From Diploscapter coronatus (Eukaryota; Nematoda; Chromadorea; Rhabditida; Rhabditidae), in the NCBI GenBank assembly GCA_964036155.1, contig OZ038423.1, forward strand, positions 56,931,249 to 56,995,248: a stretch of 64,000 nucleotides of DNA, written 5' to 3'. The notes below the pieces were generated by a model, which saw only the letters and a list, made by a program, of their open reading frames with translations, did no database searches and was not told where the DNA came from. The position numbers and the translations under genes were made by a program. Numbering within the stretch: position 1 is the first letter of the stretch; the number at the start of each line of letters is the position of its first letter. Positions 13,101 through 27,100 of this stretch are shown here, one piece after another.

Positions 13101-16100
13101 GGACATCTGGAAATATCACTAAAATAGCATTATTGAAACATATTCGCTATTTTGGGGTTTATTTTGCCCTAAAGATATGCTTGTTTCACCCGAAAATGCT
13201 AAATTCAATCAACTCACTTACCACTTTTCTGGTCTGATCCTCACAAAACTAAACTTTTTTCGTCCTCCGAAACTCAAAATTTGAAAGAACGCTCATTTTG
13301 AATTCTCAGAACTTCACGCTGAAAAATGGGGCATTTCATAAAACTGAAAATCAGAAAGAACAAAACTCAAACTTTTTCTCTAAAATGTTCCAACCATGAA
13401 TTTCGAATGCCCAAAAATGCGCATTTCAATTTCGATTTCAGTTTTTAAAAATGTCGGACCAAAAGTTGAAAGTTTCAGCGTGGTTTTCGCTGTTTTTTAT
13501 TATCAAATTTTGGCATGTTTTGGTCGCAATTTAGAGGTTTCTGGTCAAAAATAATCGGTTTATGCATGAACCGAATTGTGAAAATTTGATTTGACTGGCG
13601 AACAGAAAAATGTTGGTAATCCCTGAAAGGGGTCAGAAAACAATGAAATAAGCATGAATTTTAGAAATTTTCGAAAAATAAAGAGGAATTAATTTTTAAT
13701 TTTCAGCTCACTCGGCCAAAGAGTTCAAGCGACAGTACAAAGTGTTAGAAGAAATCGGTAGAGGGGGATTCGGGATTGTTTACAAGGTTAATTTTTATTT
13801 TATTTCTACAGGATAGCACTTTTCCATGATCGAAAAATATTTCTAGATTTATCAAAACTTTCATCATGTATCTCAATTTCAAAGAATTTTATACTGCAGT
13901 TTTTCAAAATTCGAATATCCGCGAACTGCATAGACTTATCTAATCTGGTCTTATCAAAAGTCTGAAGCCTACAAAGATAATTTCTTCTTTATTTTCAGGC
14001 TACCCGAATTTGCGACAACTTGCCGGTAGCGGTGAAATTTGTCGAGCATAAGCATGTAAGGGAGTGGACTATGGTAAGTCAAATAGAATTTCCTTGAAAA
14101 ATCAGCTCATTATAGTTTCCACCCTCTTTTTCTCTTCTTCATACTATATACAAAAGAGTGATAATTATAAAGGACCGAAAGATCATATTTTTGGTCATAA
14201 ATCGATTTTTAAAAAAAAGTTGCAATTTTTCAGACTTGCCACCAACTGATCCCCACCGAACTGTGTCATTTGGAGACTTGTCGCGACGTCAACGGTGTCA
14301 TTGAACTTATTGATTGGTTTGCTAAGTAAGTTTTTTTTTTTTAAATATAATTTATACCATCAAATCACTTTCTATGAATACCCGTCTGAAATATGGGTAT
14401 TTTGAAGCATACCTGGAATTTTCGGTTTCAGCACGAAAGGTTTCCTGATTGTGATGGAGAGACCACCACTTTGCATGGACATGTTCGATCTCGTCTCTGC
14501 TTATGGACGATTGGATGAAACTACTGCAAGGGGTCTTTTTACTCAGGTTAGTTTTGTGATTCTTGAAATTATCATATTTTTCCACTTTCAGGTAATCGAT
14601 GCCGTAACCGAAATGTACACCAAACATGGATTGGTGCATCGCGATTTGAAGGTATTTTAATTTATTGATTTAATTTAATTTGTCATTTCAGGACGAGAAC
14701 TTAATCGTCAACATGCAGACGGGTGAAGTCAAGCTTGTAGATTTTGGAGCCACTGCACCGGCGAACAAGGCCATGAAGAAGGAGTTTCAAGATGAGTTTT
14801 TGTTCCAAATTATATATATGTGCCGTATGAATTAATATATGATTATGATATTTTTCTTATAAATTTAATTCTGAAACAGTTCAAGAAAATACAAAATTGA
14901 CTTTTATATTAAGGTAGCTAGCTACTCAAACTGAATTCAAAACGTTGCTTTGATCGCTTTGAGAGTTTGTTCTTCTTTTGAAACATGAAAAAATCTAAAA
15001 TCATGATTTTGTAAAAAATGTCATATTTTCTAATTATGCCAATTTTCACGAACCCGAAGTTACTGCCCTCCCGAGTGGTTCCGTCAGTTGCAGTACCTCC
15101 CTATGGAAGCAACTAGCTGGTCTCTAGGAGTGCTTCTTTACATCCTCGTCACCGGCCAATTGCCCTTTAGAAACGAGATACAAATTTGCTTAGGACGAGT
15201 CAAATTTCCCTCCTATTTGAGCAAAGGTACGTGATTTTATGGTTTGTATAAATCTATCTAAAATCTCCAAATTTTAACTCCAAAAATAACTCATTTCAAA
15301 CCACTGCGATACAATGGTGCTATCAGCATTTTTAAATGGAATTATTAACCTTGATGTAAACATTTCTTCAGAAGTATGTCATCTGATCAAGAGCTGTCTG
15401 ACGACTGCGTGCAGCACTCGAGCAACATTGGCGCAAATCAAGAACCACTCCTGGATGCAGCATCCGCTAGAGACGTTCACTCTGCCGTTCCAACAAGTCC
15501 TCGACATGAGACTTGGTAAAGTCGGTAAGGAGTGTTTGGTTTTGAATTTTTTCACAAATTATTCTATCAAAAGCTGGCCTTCGTCTTTCGAATACAATTT
15601 TCTCTTTTCGTGAATGATTATTCTCGCGAACGCGAAGGAAAAGAAAACATTCTGTTCTAGATTTCATTAAACAAGCTATACTTCATTCTATAATTGTGTC
15701 GTTTTTTAGAATTGTTGATTTTTATACTTTAATTTTAGGCTGCTCTCGGGTGCATTCTCGCTCGGAATTAGAAGAGGACCGTCAAATTAACGATGTAATG
15801 ATCATGTCACATCAGAGGGATTTGACCCAATTGCTCGATGACAAGTCCGTCTCGGTTTCAAGCAGAACGGCTTCAGCAGCACTATTACTGGCCAATGAGT
15901 TGCCGACAGATTGTATGTTTTTCGATTTTTAATATTTCATTTTTAAACCAAACACGAAACGACGATTACATAGCGATCTTTATCGTAATTTGGTCATTAC
16001 ATGAAAATTACAATTTTCATTTTCACAAATGGCAGATGCATTGATGAGTTTAGCAGTCTAAAACATGATAACTTCCTGGAGCGTATTCAAAATCATTTAT

Positions 16101-17477
16101 TATCATTAATTCGTGGAAAGAATGCTAGCCCATCGAAACCTGAAGTTTTCTTATTGTATATGGGAATTTCCTGAAACATAATCAATCTATCCTGAAAAAT
16201 ACAAAGTTTTCAGCCTACCCCGTGCCCCACACTCGATTATCGTCTCGGTACGACAACATTTCCGCATCGTCACTGGCCGACTACCTCTCTGTGGCGAGTC
16301 TGGAGACCAATTGGAACGACTGCCAATCGGAGGCCAACGATTTGACTTCGATCGCGACGACGAGCATCTACCATTCCACTAATGATTTGGATGATGATAG
16401 GTAATTTTTATCTTTCTCAAAATTAAAATTTTTTTTATAAAATTCATCTTTTTCTAGTTTTTTAATTCATTTTTCAGTTCCTGCCTCTCTGTGGGCCTGC
16501 CCCCAGTGAAAAGCGCGTCCGGGTACAATTTGGCACGACTCAGAAAACGATCGCTGTTATTCAAATCATTCGAATTAGATCCCGTTGAAGAGCAGGTTGG
16601 ATTAAAAAAATTTATTTCAAAATCAAACTACTATGAATTTACTAGAGTATTTTGATTTTCTTAAAGCTTATCTAAATTTCTTAAAAGAAAGTTGGGCTGG
16701 ATTTAATTTTTCTCCTTAAAAATTCCTTATTTACAATTTCCTTAATATATCTTATTAAAGCTGGACTTCGCCGCTTTTTTCTTTTTAAAATAGATATTTT
16801 AGGAATCTCAACCCTGCGCCGGATTATCGTCAACCCGATCTGAAGACCAGGCCTTGTCGGAAGACGTTAATACTGATGACTCGAATCCACCGATCATGAT
16901 GCGGCCGAGCAGGAGTAGTTGTTCCACGGGAGTACGGTAAGGTTTTTATTCTAGTTTTTTTTTCAAATTCCATTTTAAAAATGACTCAAAGAAAATTTTC
17001 CTTTAGGATAGAAAATTTGAAATAATGGGTTTCCATTCTTCAACTAAAACTAATAGATATATTCATGTTTTCTGTTTCAAGAGCTATTCATTTTGAAGGT
17101 ACAAAATGCTCAATTATAGGTTCTTCATTCTACTTTTCGTAAACTAAATTACAAGTTGCCTTAGTTTCAAAAACTTAACTGTGGCGAAAATATGCACAAA
17201 TTGATGAATTAGTCATTTGAAGGAAATTTAAAAAATAAACTAATTTAGAGCCGTGAAACTCCGCGATCTGGCGCACAAGTCTCTGGCCAACCCCATTCGT
17301 GTTGCGCCAGTGCCTGATGGTGTAGTGGTGAAGCCGTCCACCTCACCGCCGAGTGTAACGAGTCCGGCTTCAAACCTCAAGCCCATGTCCAGAATGCGGC
17401 CGCTGATGACGCAGGAGTCGCCGAATTTGCGCATTTTCGAAGTACCCGAAGTTAGAAGTCCCACGACTGTGCAGTAA
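4118..17477 (+). CDS. PIM-family serine/threonine kinase
   Basis: Fifteen exons give 602 residues: 4118-4167, 12988-13058, 13707-13786, 13999-14073, 14234-14325, 14432-14546, 14592-14651, 14692-14795, 15051-15226, 15372-15515, 15739-15912, 16214-16400, 16478-16595, 16803-16936, 17249-17477. Visible motifs are the glycine loop [15 protein letters not shown] lysine, HRDLKDEN catalytic loop, VDFGA magnesium motif and YCPPEW. The hinge reads MERP, with the proline peculiar to PIM kinases, so the nearest relatives should be C. elegans prk-1/prk-2. The ~300-residue C-terminal tail is Ser-rich and not conserved with vertebrate PIM. Exon 1 joins in phase after an 8.8 kb intron; a shorter protein could start at 12989, one base after an acceptor. 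The acceptor before 15051 reads TTTTCACG rather than TTTTCAG. AATAAA lies at 17808-17813. Confidence 0.88.
4243..4265 (-). promoter_or_regulatory. Cluster of three AGGTCA-type half-sites
   Basis: Read on the minus strand the sequence is AGGTCA, spacer of 3, AGGTCA, spacer of 2, GGGTCA. Direct repeats of this hexamer are the classic binding sites of nuclear receptors. It lies 75 nt after the donor of kinase exon 1, in the long intron. The match is by motif only. Confidence 0.3.
6716..6968. mobile_element. Tc1/mariner-type MITE, TA target duplication
   Basis: The ends are 26-27 nt inverted repeats (6716-6742 and 6943-6968) beginning TTGTAGCCGTCCG and ending in ATCAC, with about three differences. 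The dinucleotide TA flanks both ends, at 6714-6715 and 6969-6970, as expected for Tc1/mariner transposition. The 253 bp element has no transposase and so is non-autonomous. It carries TATAAATAG near 6801, which could act as a core promoter inside the kinase intron. Confidence 0.75.
9260..9319 (+). other. Hairpin, pre-miRNA sized
   Basis: The segment starts TTACTTCAAAATCTC and ends GAGATTTTGAGGTAA. Its centre reads TTTTCGAAGTCGAAAA, so a 60 nt transcript would fold into a near-complete stem with one bulge on the 5' arm. Size and shape fit a small RNA precursor or a tiny palindrome. Nothing in the sequence shows that it is expressed. Confidence 0.25.
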
Positions 17478-18179
17478 AAAATGAAAAGAGTGCCTTTTGG
17501 AAAGTGTTCACCCAATTTTTTGAGAAAGATGAACTCTCCGAAATGTTCAGATTAAAACAAGGTTTTTGGAAATTATTCCAAATTTTTTATAGCTATTTTG
17601 ATATGATATAGGATTTTCAAACACCTTGAAACTGTAGATTTTCTCGTACAAAGTACTAATACCAAAATGTTTGTGATAAGAAAAGCTGTAAAAACTAATG
17701 TGGATCAAAATTTGATCCAAAAACTATCCTAAATCCGGACCAAAAATGTGATATCCGACATTTCCAAAATACCCTATCAATTCAACTAGAGCGTTTCAAT
17801 AACCCTTAATAAAACTTGTAAAGAAAATTCACTTATTTCATTTGAGATTGTAAGATTTTTGAAAGTTTGACGATTTTTCTATGAAAATTTGCTAGCCTTT
17901 ATTCTCGGTAAAAATTACCGTAATCAGATTTTCTTCGTCTTTTCTTTGCAATCTCATTGATTCCGTGCCAAGTGCACTCATATCTTCAGGATTTTGGCAT
18001 ATACATATATCCCAGATGAGTTTTCTACTATCCTTCATCATATAAGCCAAAACTCCCAAGTTCACTTATGTTTAGGGTTTCATAGTACAATTCGTTATAT
18101 TGAAAGGTTCATTGTGATTTTTCATAACTTGTTATTTTTATTCTCAAAAGTTCCAAAAAAATAATAAACGATTTCACAT
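17478..18179. other. Convergent 3' ends of kinase gene and dyf-2
   Basis: The stretch holds the 3' untranslated regions of two genes that face each other. AATAAA for the kinase is at 17808-17813. The reverse-strand AATAAA for dyf-2 is at 18137-18142, 38 nt past its stop codon. Nothing else was recognised. Confidence 0.6.
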
Positions 18180-21100
18180 TCAAGCTTCTAACGTTGTCTG
18201 AGATTTATCGGGATTTGTAATAACTGCTATGTCATTGGGGATGACATCCTTCAAATTTCCCCTACAAATGGGACATTCTTCGTCTAGCGCTGCTAACCTA
18301 AAAAATAAAGTAAACCTAAAAATGGACACTTTTTAAAACCCAGCCCAATTTTTCATACATAATCACTTGCTAATTGAAGAAAATCATGAGAGTTTACTTT
18401 TTGAACTCAGAATAGAATCCAGGGAATTTGCATTCAGGGCATAGTGCGAAGTCATCTTCGACAACATGACGACCCTAATTAAGAACTAAAATTATAATAT
18501 AAAAATTTCATCGAGTACCGTAACGATACAGTAAGCGATGGTATTCTTGCATTTGGAGCAGGATAATTCCGTTTCGGGAACTTGGGCTTGACAAAAAGGG
18601 CAGGCAGTACGCAGCTCTTCTGGATCTGTTGTCTTTTCTGTCTTGCTAAAACTCAATGTTTCAAAGAGTCAATTTATTGTCTCATTGTCAAATTTCAATC
18701 GGATAATTTTTTTCGTACTGCTAAAATTAAATGATATTCTTTACCGAACGACGTTTTCCACGCTCCGCTTGTATTTCTTGTCGATTTTGTTCCTGTACTC
18801 CGGTTGCATGAGTTGCGTAGCCCAGTGAAAAGCCGCCATTTTTAGACCAGCTTGATGGCAAATCACTACCGTGGAAGTCAAGATTTGGACCACATCTAGA
18901 AACTCTCACTTTCATAGATTTTGAAACTCTTCTTACGAGATGGAAATCTGCTGATATTGTTAGCAGTCCGTACGAGCATTCTGGCCGCTTTCAGCATTTC
19001 TTTCCGCTTAACAAGGGGCTGAAAATTCCAACTTCTAAAATTTAAGTCATTTGTGATCCTACCTTCACAATGAGGTAAGAATGAATCAACATCAGACTAT
19101 TCTGCATTTCCTGTGGGATTTTGATCTTCTTCTCCAGTAATTTCTAAATCTAGGATAGTTAGAGAGTAAATTAGGGTAATTATCCCACATTATACATCGC
19201 GAATAGAACGTCTCTAGCGACTCTGTAGGAACCCCGCTCTTGGTGTTCACGACTAACGATCACTGCGGTTTTCGCTGCTTCCCGGATCATATTCAAAGCT
19301 ACGTAGAGACGGAACAGGTATTCTGCGTCCTAAAGTATTAAAACTGAGGGATAGACTTTGTATGTTTCAACAGTTTGTTTAAATAATCGACATTTTACTT
19401 TTTTAGCATAGTAACACTTCAAACAATCATTTTGCCAATTCAATTCTTTCGCTTTTATTTTAGAAAAGTTTGAAACTTATTCCGCTTACTTTCGGCGCTC
19501 CATCCACATCGCCCATCAAGTACGATATCAATCTGCTGATGATTTGTTTATCCTGCGATTTCTCAGCGCATTCGATCGCCAATTGGATCGCTTCCGAATC
19601 CTCTTCGATGGAAATTAGATATTCCAGGGCCTAAATCACTTATCTTCACCAAATTTTCCCTATTTATGGCTTACGGCCGAATAATGTCCTGCTTTGAGGT
19701 GGAATTTTCCTGCATTGAAAGCGTCGCCCTTCGCAGCGAAGTATTCTGCTAGTTGCGTCATTTGCGGTGAACTTCCGCAATCTTCAATCGCATCCGCGTA
19801 TTGCCGCATACAGTCGTGAGCCTCGGCGAGTTGGAAGGCTTCCTAAAATTTTCACCTAAACCTTGGCAAGTTGGAAGAGTATTTGAATCGCAAAATCGTT
19901 GTACGCGAAATAGTCTGGGAATTGTTAGATTAGAAAAAACTTTTTTATACTATTTCGTATGCAACTACTTTTCCAGGCAGCCTAAATTGTTACCGGTATT
20001 TTCAAATTTAATTCTACCTGAACGCACTGTGACATCACCAGGAATTGTATCGCTGATGCGTGATCACCCAATTTCGAGAAGAACCTAAAATTTCTTCTCT
20101 TCAAAATTTCTCTTCCAAGGGATTTTGCTACTTAGCAACTAGTTTAGCTCCCTCGACGCTTCTACTGCTACGAACGACTCTGACGGCTTCTTCCGGCGCA
20201 TTCAAATGATTCAGCAGAATCCGCACGAGATTGTCGTAGTCCTTGGCGTTTTCGAAGGCCTAAAAATTGATCTTCAGGACTTTTTCAAGTTTTTAAGTTC
20301 CAACCACTGCCGCCTGTTTGTATTTCTTCTCTGATTCCATGATTTTCCCGTATTGAGCGTGTATCTTCGGAGATTTTACGTGAGGTAGAAGCTCTCCAAC
20401 CTTGCCCCTGAAAATTTGAATACTTTAAAATGGAAGTTAATCTTTCCGGACCAGGCCTTCGCCTTAATGCAAACCGCGGCAGCTCGGTCGTAGAACTGAC
20501 CGATTTCGTAGAGTTCGGCGGCTTCACTGTATTGCTAAAAATTGGAATTTTTTCCTGCGAGAAATTTCGAGCTTACTTTCATCTGCTCCAAAATCATGGC
20601 GCAGTCCCTCTTGACTACCCGACCTTCCAGTTCTTTGGCTAGCTGGACACCTCTAAAATCATCTACTTTTACAACAGAAAACCCTGAAGAAGTTACTTCC
20701 TAATATCCCCGGTTCTAATACTCGTCCTCGCGATTCCCGAGTTACAAATCTCATTGTGCTCTTGTAACTCCACAGGAGAGTTGAAATTTGGGCTATCTTC
20801 AACCAGGCCTTGTTCATAGTGGGCTAAAGCTGTTGGGTAGTCGCCTCTAAATTTTTTAGACATGTTTTTGTTATTTTTAGATCCTACAAGAGCTCTAATT
20901 GCTCAGCGTAGTCCTTAGAAATGATGGGGATTTCATGAGGTGCCAATTTCTCAGCTAACGTCAGTGCTTTGGACCACTCCATGAGGTAACGTCGCATCTA
21001 AAATTTGCATTATTTTTCCAGTCGATGAAAACTTTTACATTCAAAGCCTCCAGTGGTTGTGAACTATTCAACAGAAGACTTTCAGCTTGATCGAATCTAC

Positions 21101-24100
21101 CCAAGAAGAGGGCAATCTGGAAATAGCATTTTTCGGATTTTAGAGTTTTTCGTCAACCTGTCCCCAAAGAAAGTTTTTCTCTTCTATCAGCAATAATTGC
21201 TCCAAGGCTAGAACCATCGATACGTCGCCGATATGGCGGAAGATTTTCAGGGCTAAATTGTAATATTTTGAAACTTGATGCTATTGGCTTGCTCATTTCA
21301 TGATTCAACTTCTATGTACTTTAAGCAAAGTTTTACAAAAAGCTGCTTTAGTAGGCGTGTTCTAAATATGAAGACTTCTGCATAGAGTTTTTTTCCCATT
21401 TCAGCCGGTATTGAATGATTATTCTATAGCATTGAGCAGAGTTATCACTTTATCGATAAACTCTTTGTGCAGTTCGTTTTATGGTGAATCACGCAAAGGC
21501 ACAAAATTATCTTCCTTCTATACCTTCTGCCGAGCTTTTCTTATCAAGAACTGGTCATTTAAGAAGGAAATACCACAAGGGAACTGGGTAAAATAAGAAA
21601 GAAAACTCAAAAATAGCACTCAAAAATTTAAGAGAAAGAGAATCAGAAATTTCTTCTTTCGGTTCACAATTTCAAAACGCCCCCAGCACGAATCCAATAT
21701 ATTGATTTGGTCAATTTTATCAATGGCAAACATTTATATCAACAGGGTTTTCAAAGCGCACTTACTCATCTTCATACTCAACGTGTGGTTTGCGCAATAA
21801 CACTTGTTTTTTTTGTTACTATTCTTCGTCAGAAATTCAATAACCTCAATTTTTCTATTTTTAAGGTTTTTACTGACCTATAAGGTATAATTTCAACATC
21901 TTTTCCATAAATTCCCCATTATCTTAAAGACAAAAAATCAATTTTTATCACTGATACCCTATTTTTTATTGCGAAATTGTCTGGTCTTATAAATCAAAGA
22001 AGAAAAGAAGCCCGCTTGCAATTTATCAATTTGTGTGAGCACTTTTAGGAAATAATCTATTTTGTCCCCACCTAATTCGACGTTTGTATTGACCAGAGCA
22101 GCTTGAGCGAACAGGTTCCAGTGGGCCAAATTCTTTGTAAATTCGCAGATACGCCAAGCATAGGCCCATCTGAAGTTAGTTGGTTAGGTGCTTGTTATAT
22201 TTTTATGCATCTGAGTTGACTATTATTTAGATAATTATGAGGAAATTATTGCTAATCACGCTATTTTGCTCATTTTTAATATCCGTGACAGCTGATAATG
22301 ATAAAATCTATCTATTTTCGATTCGATACAAGTCTAATGGAACAAATGCTATGGCAAAAAGCGATCTTGAGAGTGTTAAGGTAACTGTTATTTATATTTT
22401 TTTAATTATTTTGCGCTTATGATAGATTTTCAGTTCAATAACAAGCCAATTATTAATTATAATTTTACTGGCGACCCACAAAGTGGAGTTTCCATTATTT
22501 TTGACAATGTAAGATTTTTTGTTTCTTTTCTGAATCAAAAGTACACCTTATTATAGACCAATAATACCATCGATTCCATTAGACAAGATCTGTCAGGAGA
22601 TAAATTCAATATTTCACTGACATTCAAAAACTATCAAGTCACCATGGATGTGAATGTTTCTAACGTCGCAACAAATGAGCTTCTATCCGACTTTCAATCG
22701 CTCAACGCTACGTTAGGTAAGGAATTCGTTTAAATCACCATCCAAATCCAATTTTAGAAGTACCAACGACCACTCCGAAACCTACTGTCCAAGGATCGAC
22801 AACAACGTATTATAATTGCTAATTTTACAGAATAATTATTTAAAGCTGTGGAATTAAATTCCTCAAAAAAACAATCAACCCAACTCAATCAATTTCCTAT
22901 CACAATTTAGTGGATCAACTAAAAAAACTACTACAACTAAATCAACTACTCTAACTACAGCAAGTTCAACAACTACAACGTCAACATCGACCACCACACC
23001 ACCTAAAAATCTCGATTTCATTCCCATCGAAATAACTGTCGACTATATGAAAATGCATGTACAAGTTGATAATTCAACAGTCAATAAGAACACTGGAGCT
23101 ATCGTCGTTGCTGTCATTGAGGCAAATCGACTTACAATCTTCAAACGAATTACTTTGCTGATTCAGGCCCTACTTCTCGTCGGAATAGTCGTGTTCATTC
23201 TTTATCGCAACTTCTCCGCAGCAAGCAAACGACGAACCGCGAATGCTGGTGGTGGATGGCCCGGAAGCGACACGAATGATGTGGTAACATTTGAAATTCA
23301 TGGAGAAAATGGACATCTTTCTTCAGACGTACAGAAACCAGGCCTTTTACGATCAACCATATCAGGATAGACCGGTGACTTATCGTGAGTGTTTCAACTT
23401 TAAAAATAGCAAAATTTAAGTCCCTTTTTCAAAAGTAAAAACTTTAGGCGTCGATACCGAAACCGTAAGAACAACTCAGCCAGCATCGTCAGGAAGAATC
23501 AACGAATCAGCGCAAAACCAACCCGCACGAAATCATGGGGCATCAGGAGGTAAGTCTTGAGGAAAGCATAAAATTTTCGCCAAAATTCAGTTCGAGTACA
23601 AACTTCAACACCAACGTTGATGCCTACGTCGGCTTCTAGACCTGTAACGACAACCCCTGCAGGTCTAAAAGTGAAACTTTTAGGTAAATATGATGATTTT
23701 TCAGGTTACAACCCGAATCGAGACCCCTTCACGGACCCCTGGAACGCGCAAGTCACGGGTAATCAAGCGCGAGTTCAAAATAGTGACCCCTTCGACTTAT
23801 TAAACTAAAAACAAGTTAAATCTGTAAATATTAATTGTTGAAAATTTTATGATTCCACTGTCAGGGTATGCTAAGTCTGTGATATGGTTAAATTATGAGA
23901 AAGCTTATTCACTTACCGACGAAGTTTCAGGGCTTGGTCTAATAAAGATTGTATCTGAAGTGAATAATTTGAGTTAAATACGCTTTTTTTAGAATTACAA
24001 TATCATGAGATTTCCCCTCTAAAATAGTGTCGGTTCTGTGACTCTCCAGCAGAATTCCGTTGGGTTTTCCAGAGTTCGTTTGGCAATAAATTATTCCCTA

Positions 24101-27100
24101 AATATTAAATTTAGCCTTCAAATTTGATCGTCTTACCTTGCTCAACATCAAAGGTGTATTCCCGAATGGTAACTTGGTAGATCCGATGTACATGATTTGC
24201 TCTTCTGAAATTTCAAATGTCTTCCTAAATCTGAAAATTTTATCTCACTCTCGATTTGTCCCTTCGCCAATAGAAAAACGTAGATGCTATGACTATCAAA
24301 CACTACGAAAGTGTCTCTGTCAATCGTGAATGTCTCCCAGAGCCCGCCTTTATACTTAAATATCGATAATATTTTGACTTTACTTAATTTTAAACAAAAG
24401 TATTACATGAACCGCCGATCCAACTGAAGGCAGCTTGTACATTGAGTCGTCTACCGGGCTAAAGTTCGCTCCTTCGTTTTCATAAGTCGAAAACCGAACC
24501 TATAAATCCACGAATCCAGTCTCTCATCGAAAAGTCCCGATCGAATCCCGTCAGGATCAGGGAATAATTGTCTGATTGGAGAGGTGTGCCTTAATTATCG
24601 CCAATGGTTAAAAATTAATTAGATTACTCAGATAGTTCAAGTAATTACCGGTATTCGCTCACCACCGCCCATTCTTCTATCGAGAAGTAGACGATGTAAT
24701 TGGTCTAAATCAAGAAAACTGTTCGCAAAAAATAAGCGAGTATTACGTCAGTGCTAAAAATAAGAAAGTTATCAGTTAGATCTGCAGCAAGAAGACCCGC
24801 ATTCCGACTTGGCTCTGGGAAAGTTGCTGATTGATCGCCTTCATGCTCAACTATCTTAACAATTTTGATCTGCTTATTTTTTTAGATGTTTTCTAACCTT
24901 ATGCAGCCTCAATTTCCCCTCCATGATAACTGCGGCGTATTCATAGCTCAGCTTCACGTCCAAAACAGTCGACAGATAATCCGATTTAGATACTGCTGTT
25001 GGGATGTCGCTTGAGGCTCCTGAATTGTTTCCTTTTGGATAAGGAAATATTTCTAAATTCCACTTATTTCTACTAACGGATTAATTGCGAACCTGGAACA
25101 TAGTGGTTCGGCGAATGGTACTCGTAGTACCATATGCGGTTGTTCATCACCGCGGCGACGTGCCGAGGTCCGACGCCGATCAACGTTGGTTCGACTTCGA
25201 TGTCGATCGCGATTTGTCTTTGCTGAAAGATCGAAGGTTGCCTGATGTTCTCGGAATTTTACCTTATCAGCCTCCGGCATGACGGCGATCTGATTCAGAG
25301 TGGAGAGGACAGCGATGATGTCATTGTGTGCTGCGGCCATCGTGGGCATCTTCGTGAGGTAGACGTAGAGGGAGCCGGACTCGGATGAGACAGCAACCAT
25401 CTGACCGTCTTCAGAACAATTCACTGCGCATAGGTCTGAACATGTTTCGACATATCATTAAACCCGATAGACACTTTCATTGGTTAGTTTAAAACAATAC
25501 CTCTCACCACGGCAAAAAGCCGAGTTTTCAAAAAACTGAATTCAGACATGCTATTTTTATTACCTTCCTCTCAGCCTAATGCGTTGTATCCTAGCCAGTT
25601 TTTTTTTTTAATTTGTTCAAATATCTTTTATCGAAATTACCCTTATCCGTGTCTACTTCTATCATAGCGAATAGGTCTTGCATATCGCTCATTTCTCTGA
25701 CTTTTATTCTGAAAAAACTCGTCAAAAATCCCCCAATTTCGAACAACTCCTTACTGATGATCTCCTACAGAGAAAATCTTGCCGAACGTTTGACTAACTG
25801 AAACTCCGCCAAAATAGGTCTTGTAGTCGGATATGGAATAGAGTTCCTGAGAATTTCAAATTAAAAACAATTTTTTAACATTTAAAATACAAATTACCGA
25901 TCCAAGTTCAGTCTGTTGAGCGGAAATGCAAATGATGAACCCCTTATCAAATCCCAAAGTGATATATCCGTCATTGAACCTAAAATTTTAGGGTCTAAAA
26001 TCCAAATTGCAAAAATTCTTACCATTGATAATCCACTATGTGACCGTATCTTTCTTGGAATTGTAAATTCACTGGGGTTTCTAATTCTGACATTCTAGTG
26101 AGCATCAAAATACTTCTGGCCAAAACGCAGCTTATCTGAGGGTTTTGGGGCTTATTTCAAAAACAACTGAAATTCTTACGACAGTTTCAGTATTATTGCC
26201 TTGTTTCTTGACCTCGCCAATCTTCATATGTGAAGGTTCCTGGCCTACGTGGGAAGTAAAAAGCGAATCACCTTCTAGGTTGGATACTAAAAATCGCATT
26301 TTAGAGCTTTACCAGAAATCTCGAACTAACTAATAATGTTGTTATCATCAGCCAGAGTTATGATCCTATCATCCTTCGTAAATTTCACGTCAGTGATCGA
26401 TTTTTGGTGTTTCCCGAGTAGGGAGACTTTTCTAAATCTGCAATTTTCAGAGATATCAAATATTTGAACCTCGCAGTTTTATGATTGTAAATGAATAGGT
26501 TTCCGGAACTATTTCCTGCTGCTAACATGGGTTGGGCCAGAGACCAGGCTAGGCATGTTGGAACTTCTCTAAAATTTATGACCTATAATGGGAAAATTAT
26601 TTTTTTTTTTTAAATTTCATCAAGAAGATCAGATTTATATAAGTTGAGAAAAGGGATAATTTGAGTATCTGGCTCCAAATTTATACTCTATCAATAAATG
26701 AATATTTCGAGTTTTATCGATGAAGATCGGCTTTTGACAAAGTGAAATTTTGAAGTGTTCCAACCTTGCCCCAGTGCCCGTATCAATCTGATCAGTATCC
26801 CTGGAATTTATGTCCCACAAAGTTAACATCGTGGTTCCTGTCATCAATATCGCTAGCACATCGCCTTCTCTGTCCCATTCAACAGCGATAATTTTTCTAA
26901 GTTTGAAAATTTATCATTTTTCGGGTATGTTTCAGCAAATCGATGTTTTCTTATACATTTCATAAATTTTGATTAGTCTACTCTTGCGAGTTCTTACCTA
27001 TCAAAGGTGTATGTTGTAGAAGATTACAATATTTTAAAATCTCTAAATTTACCCCGACATATCCAATGCATCAATAATTTCCCCTTTTCGATCATATAAA

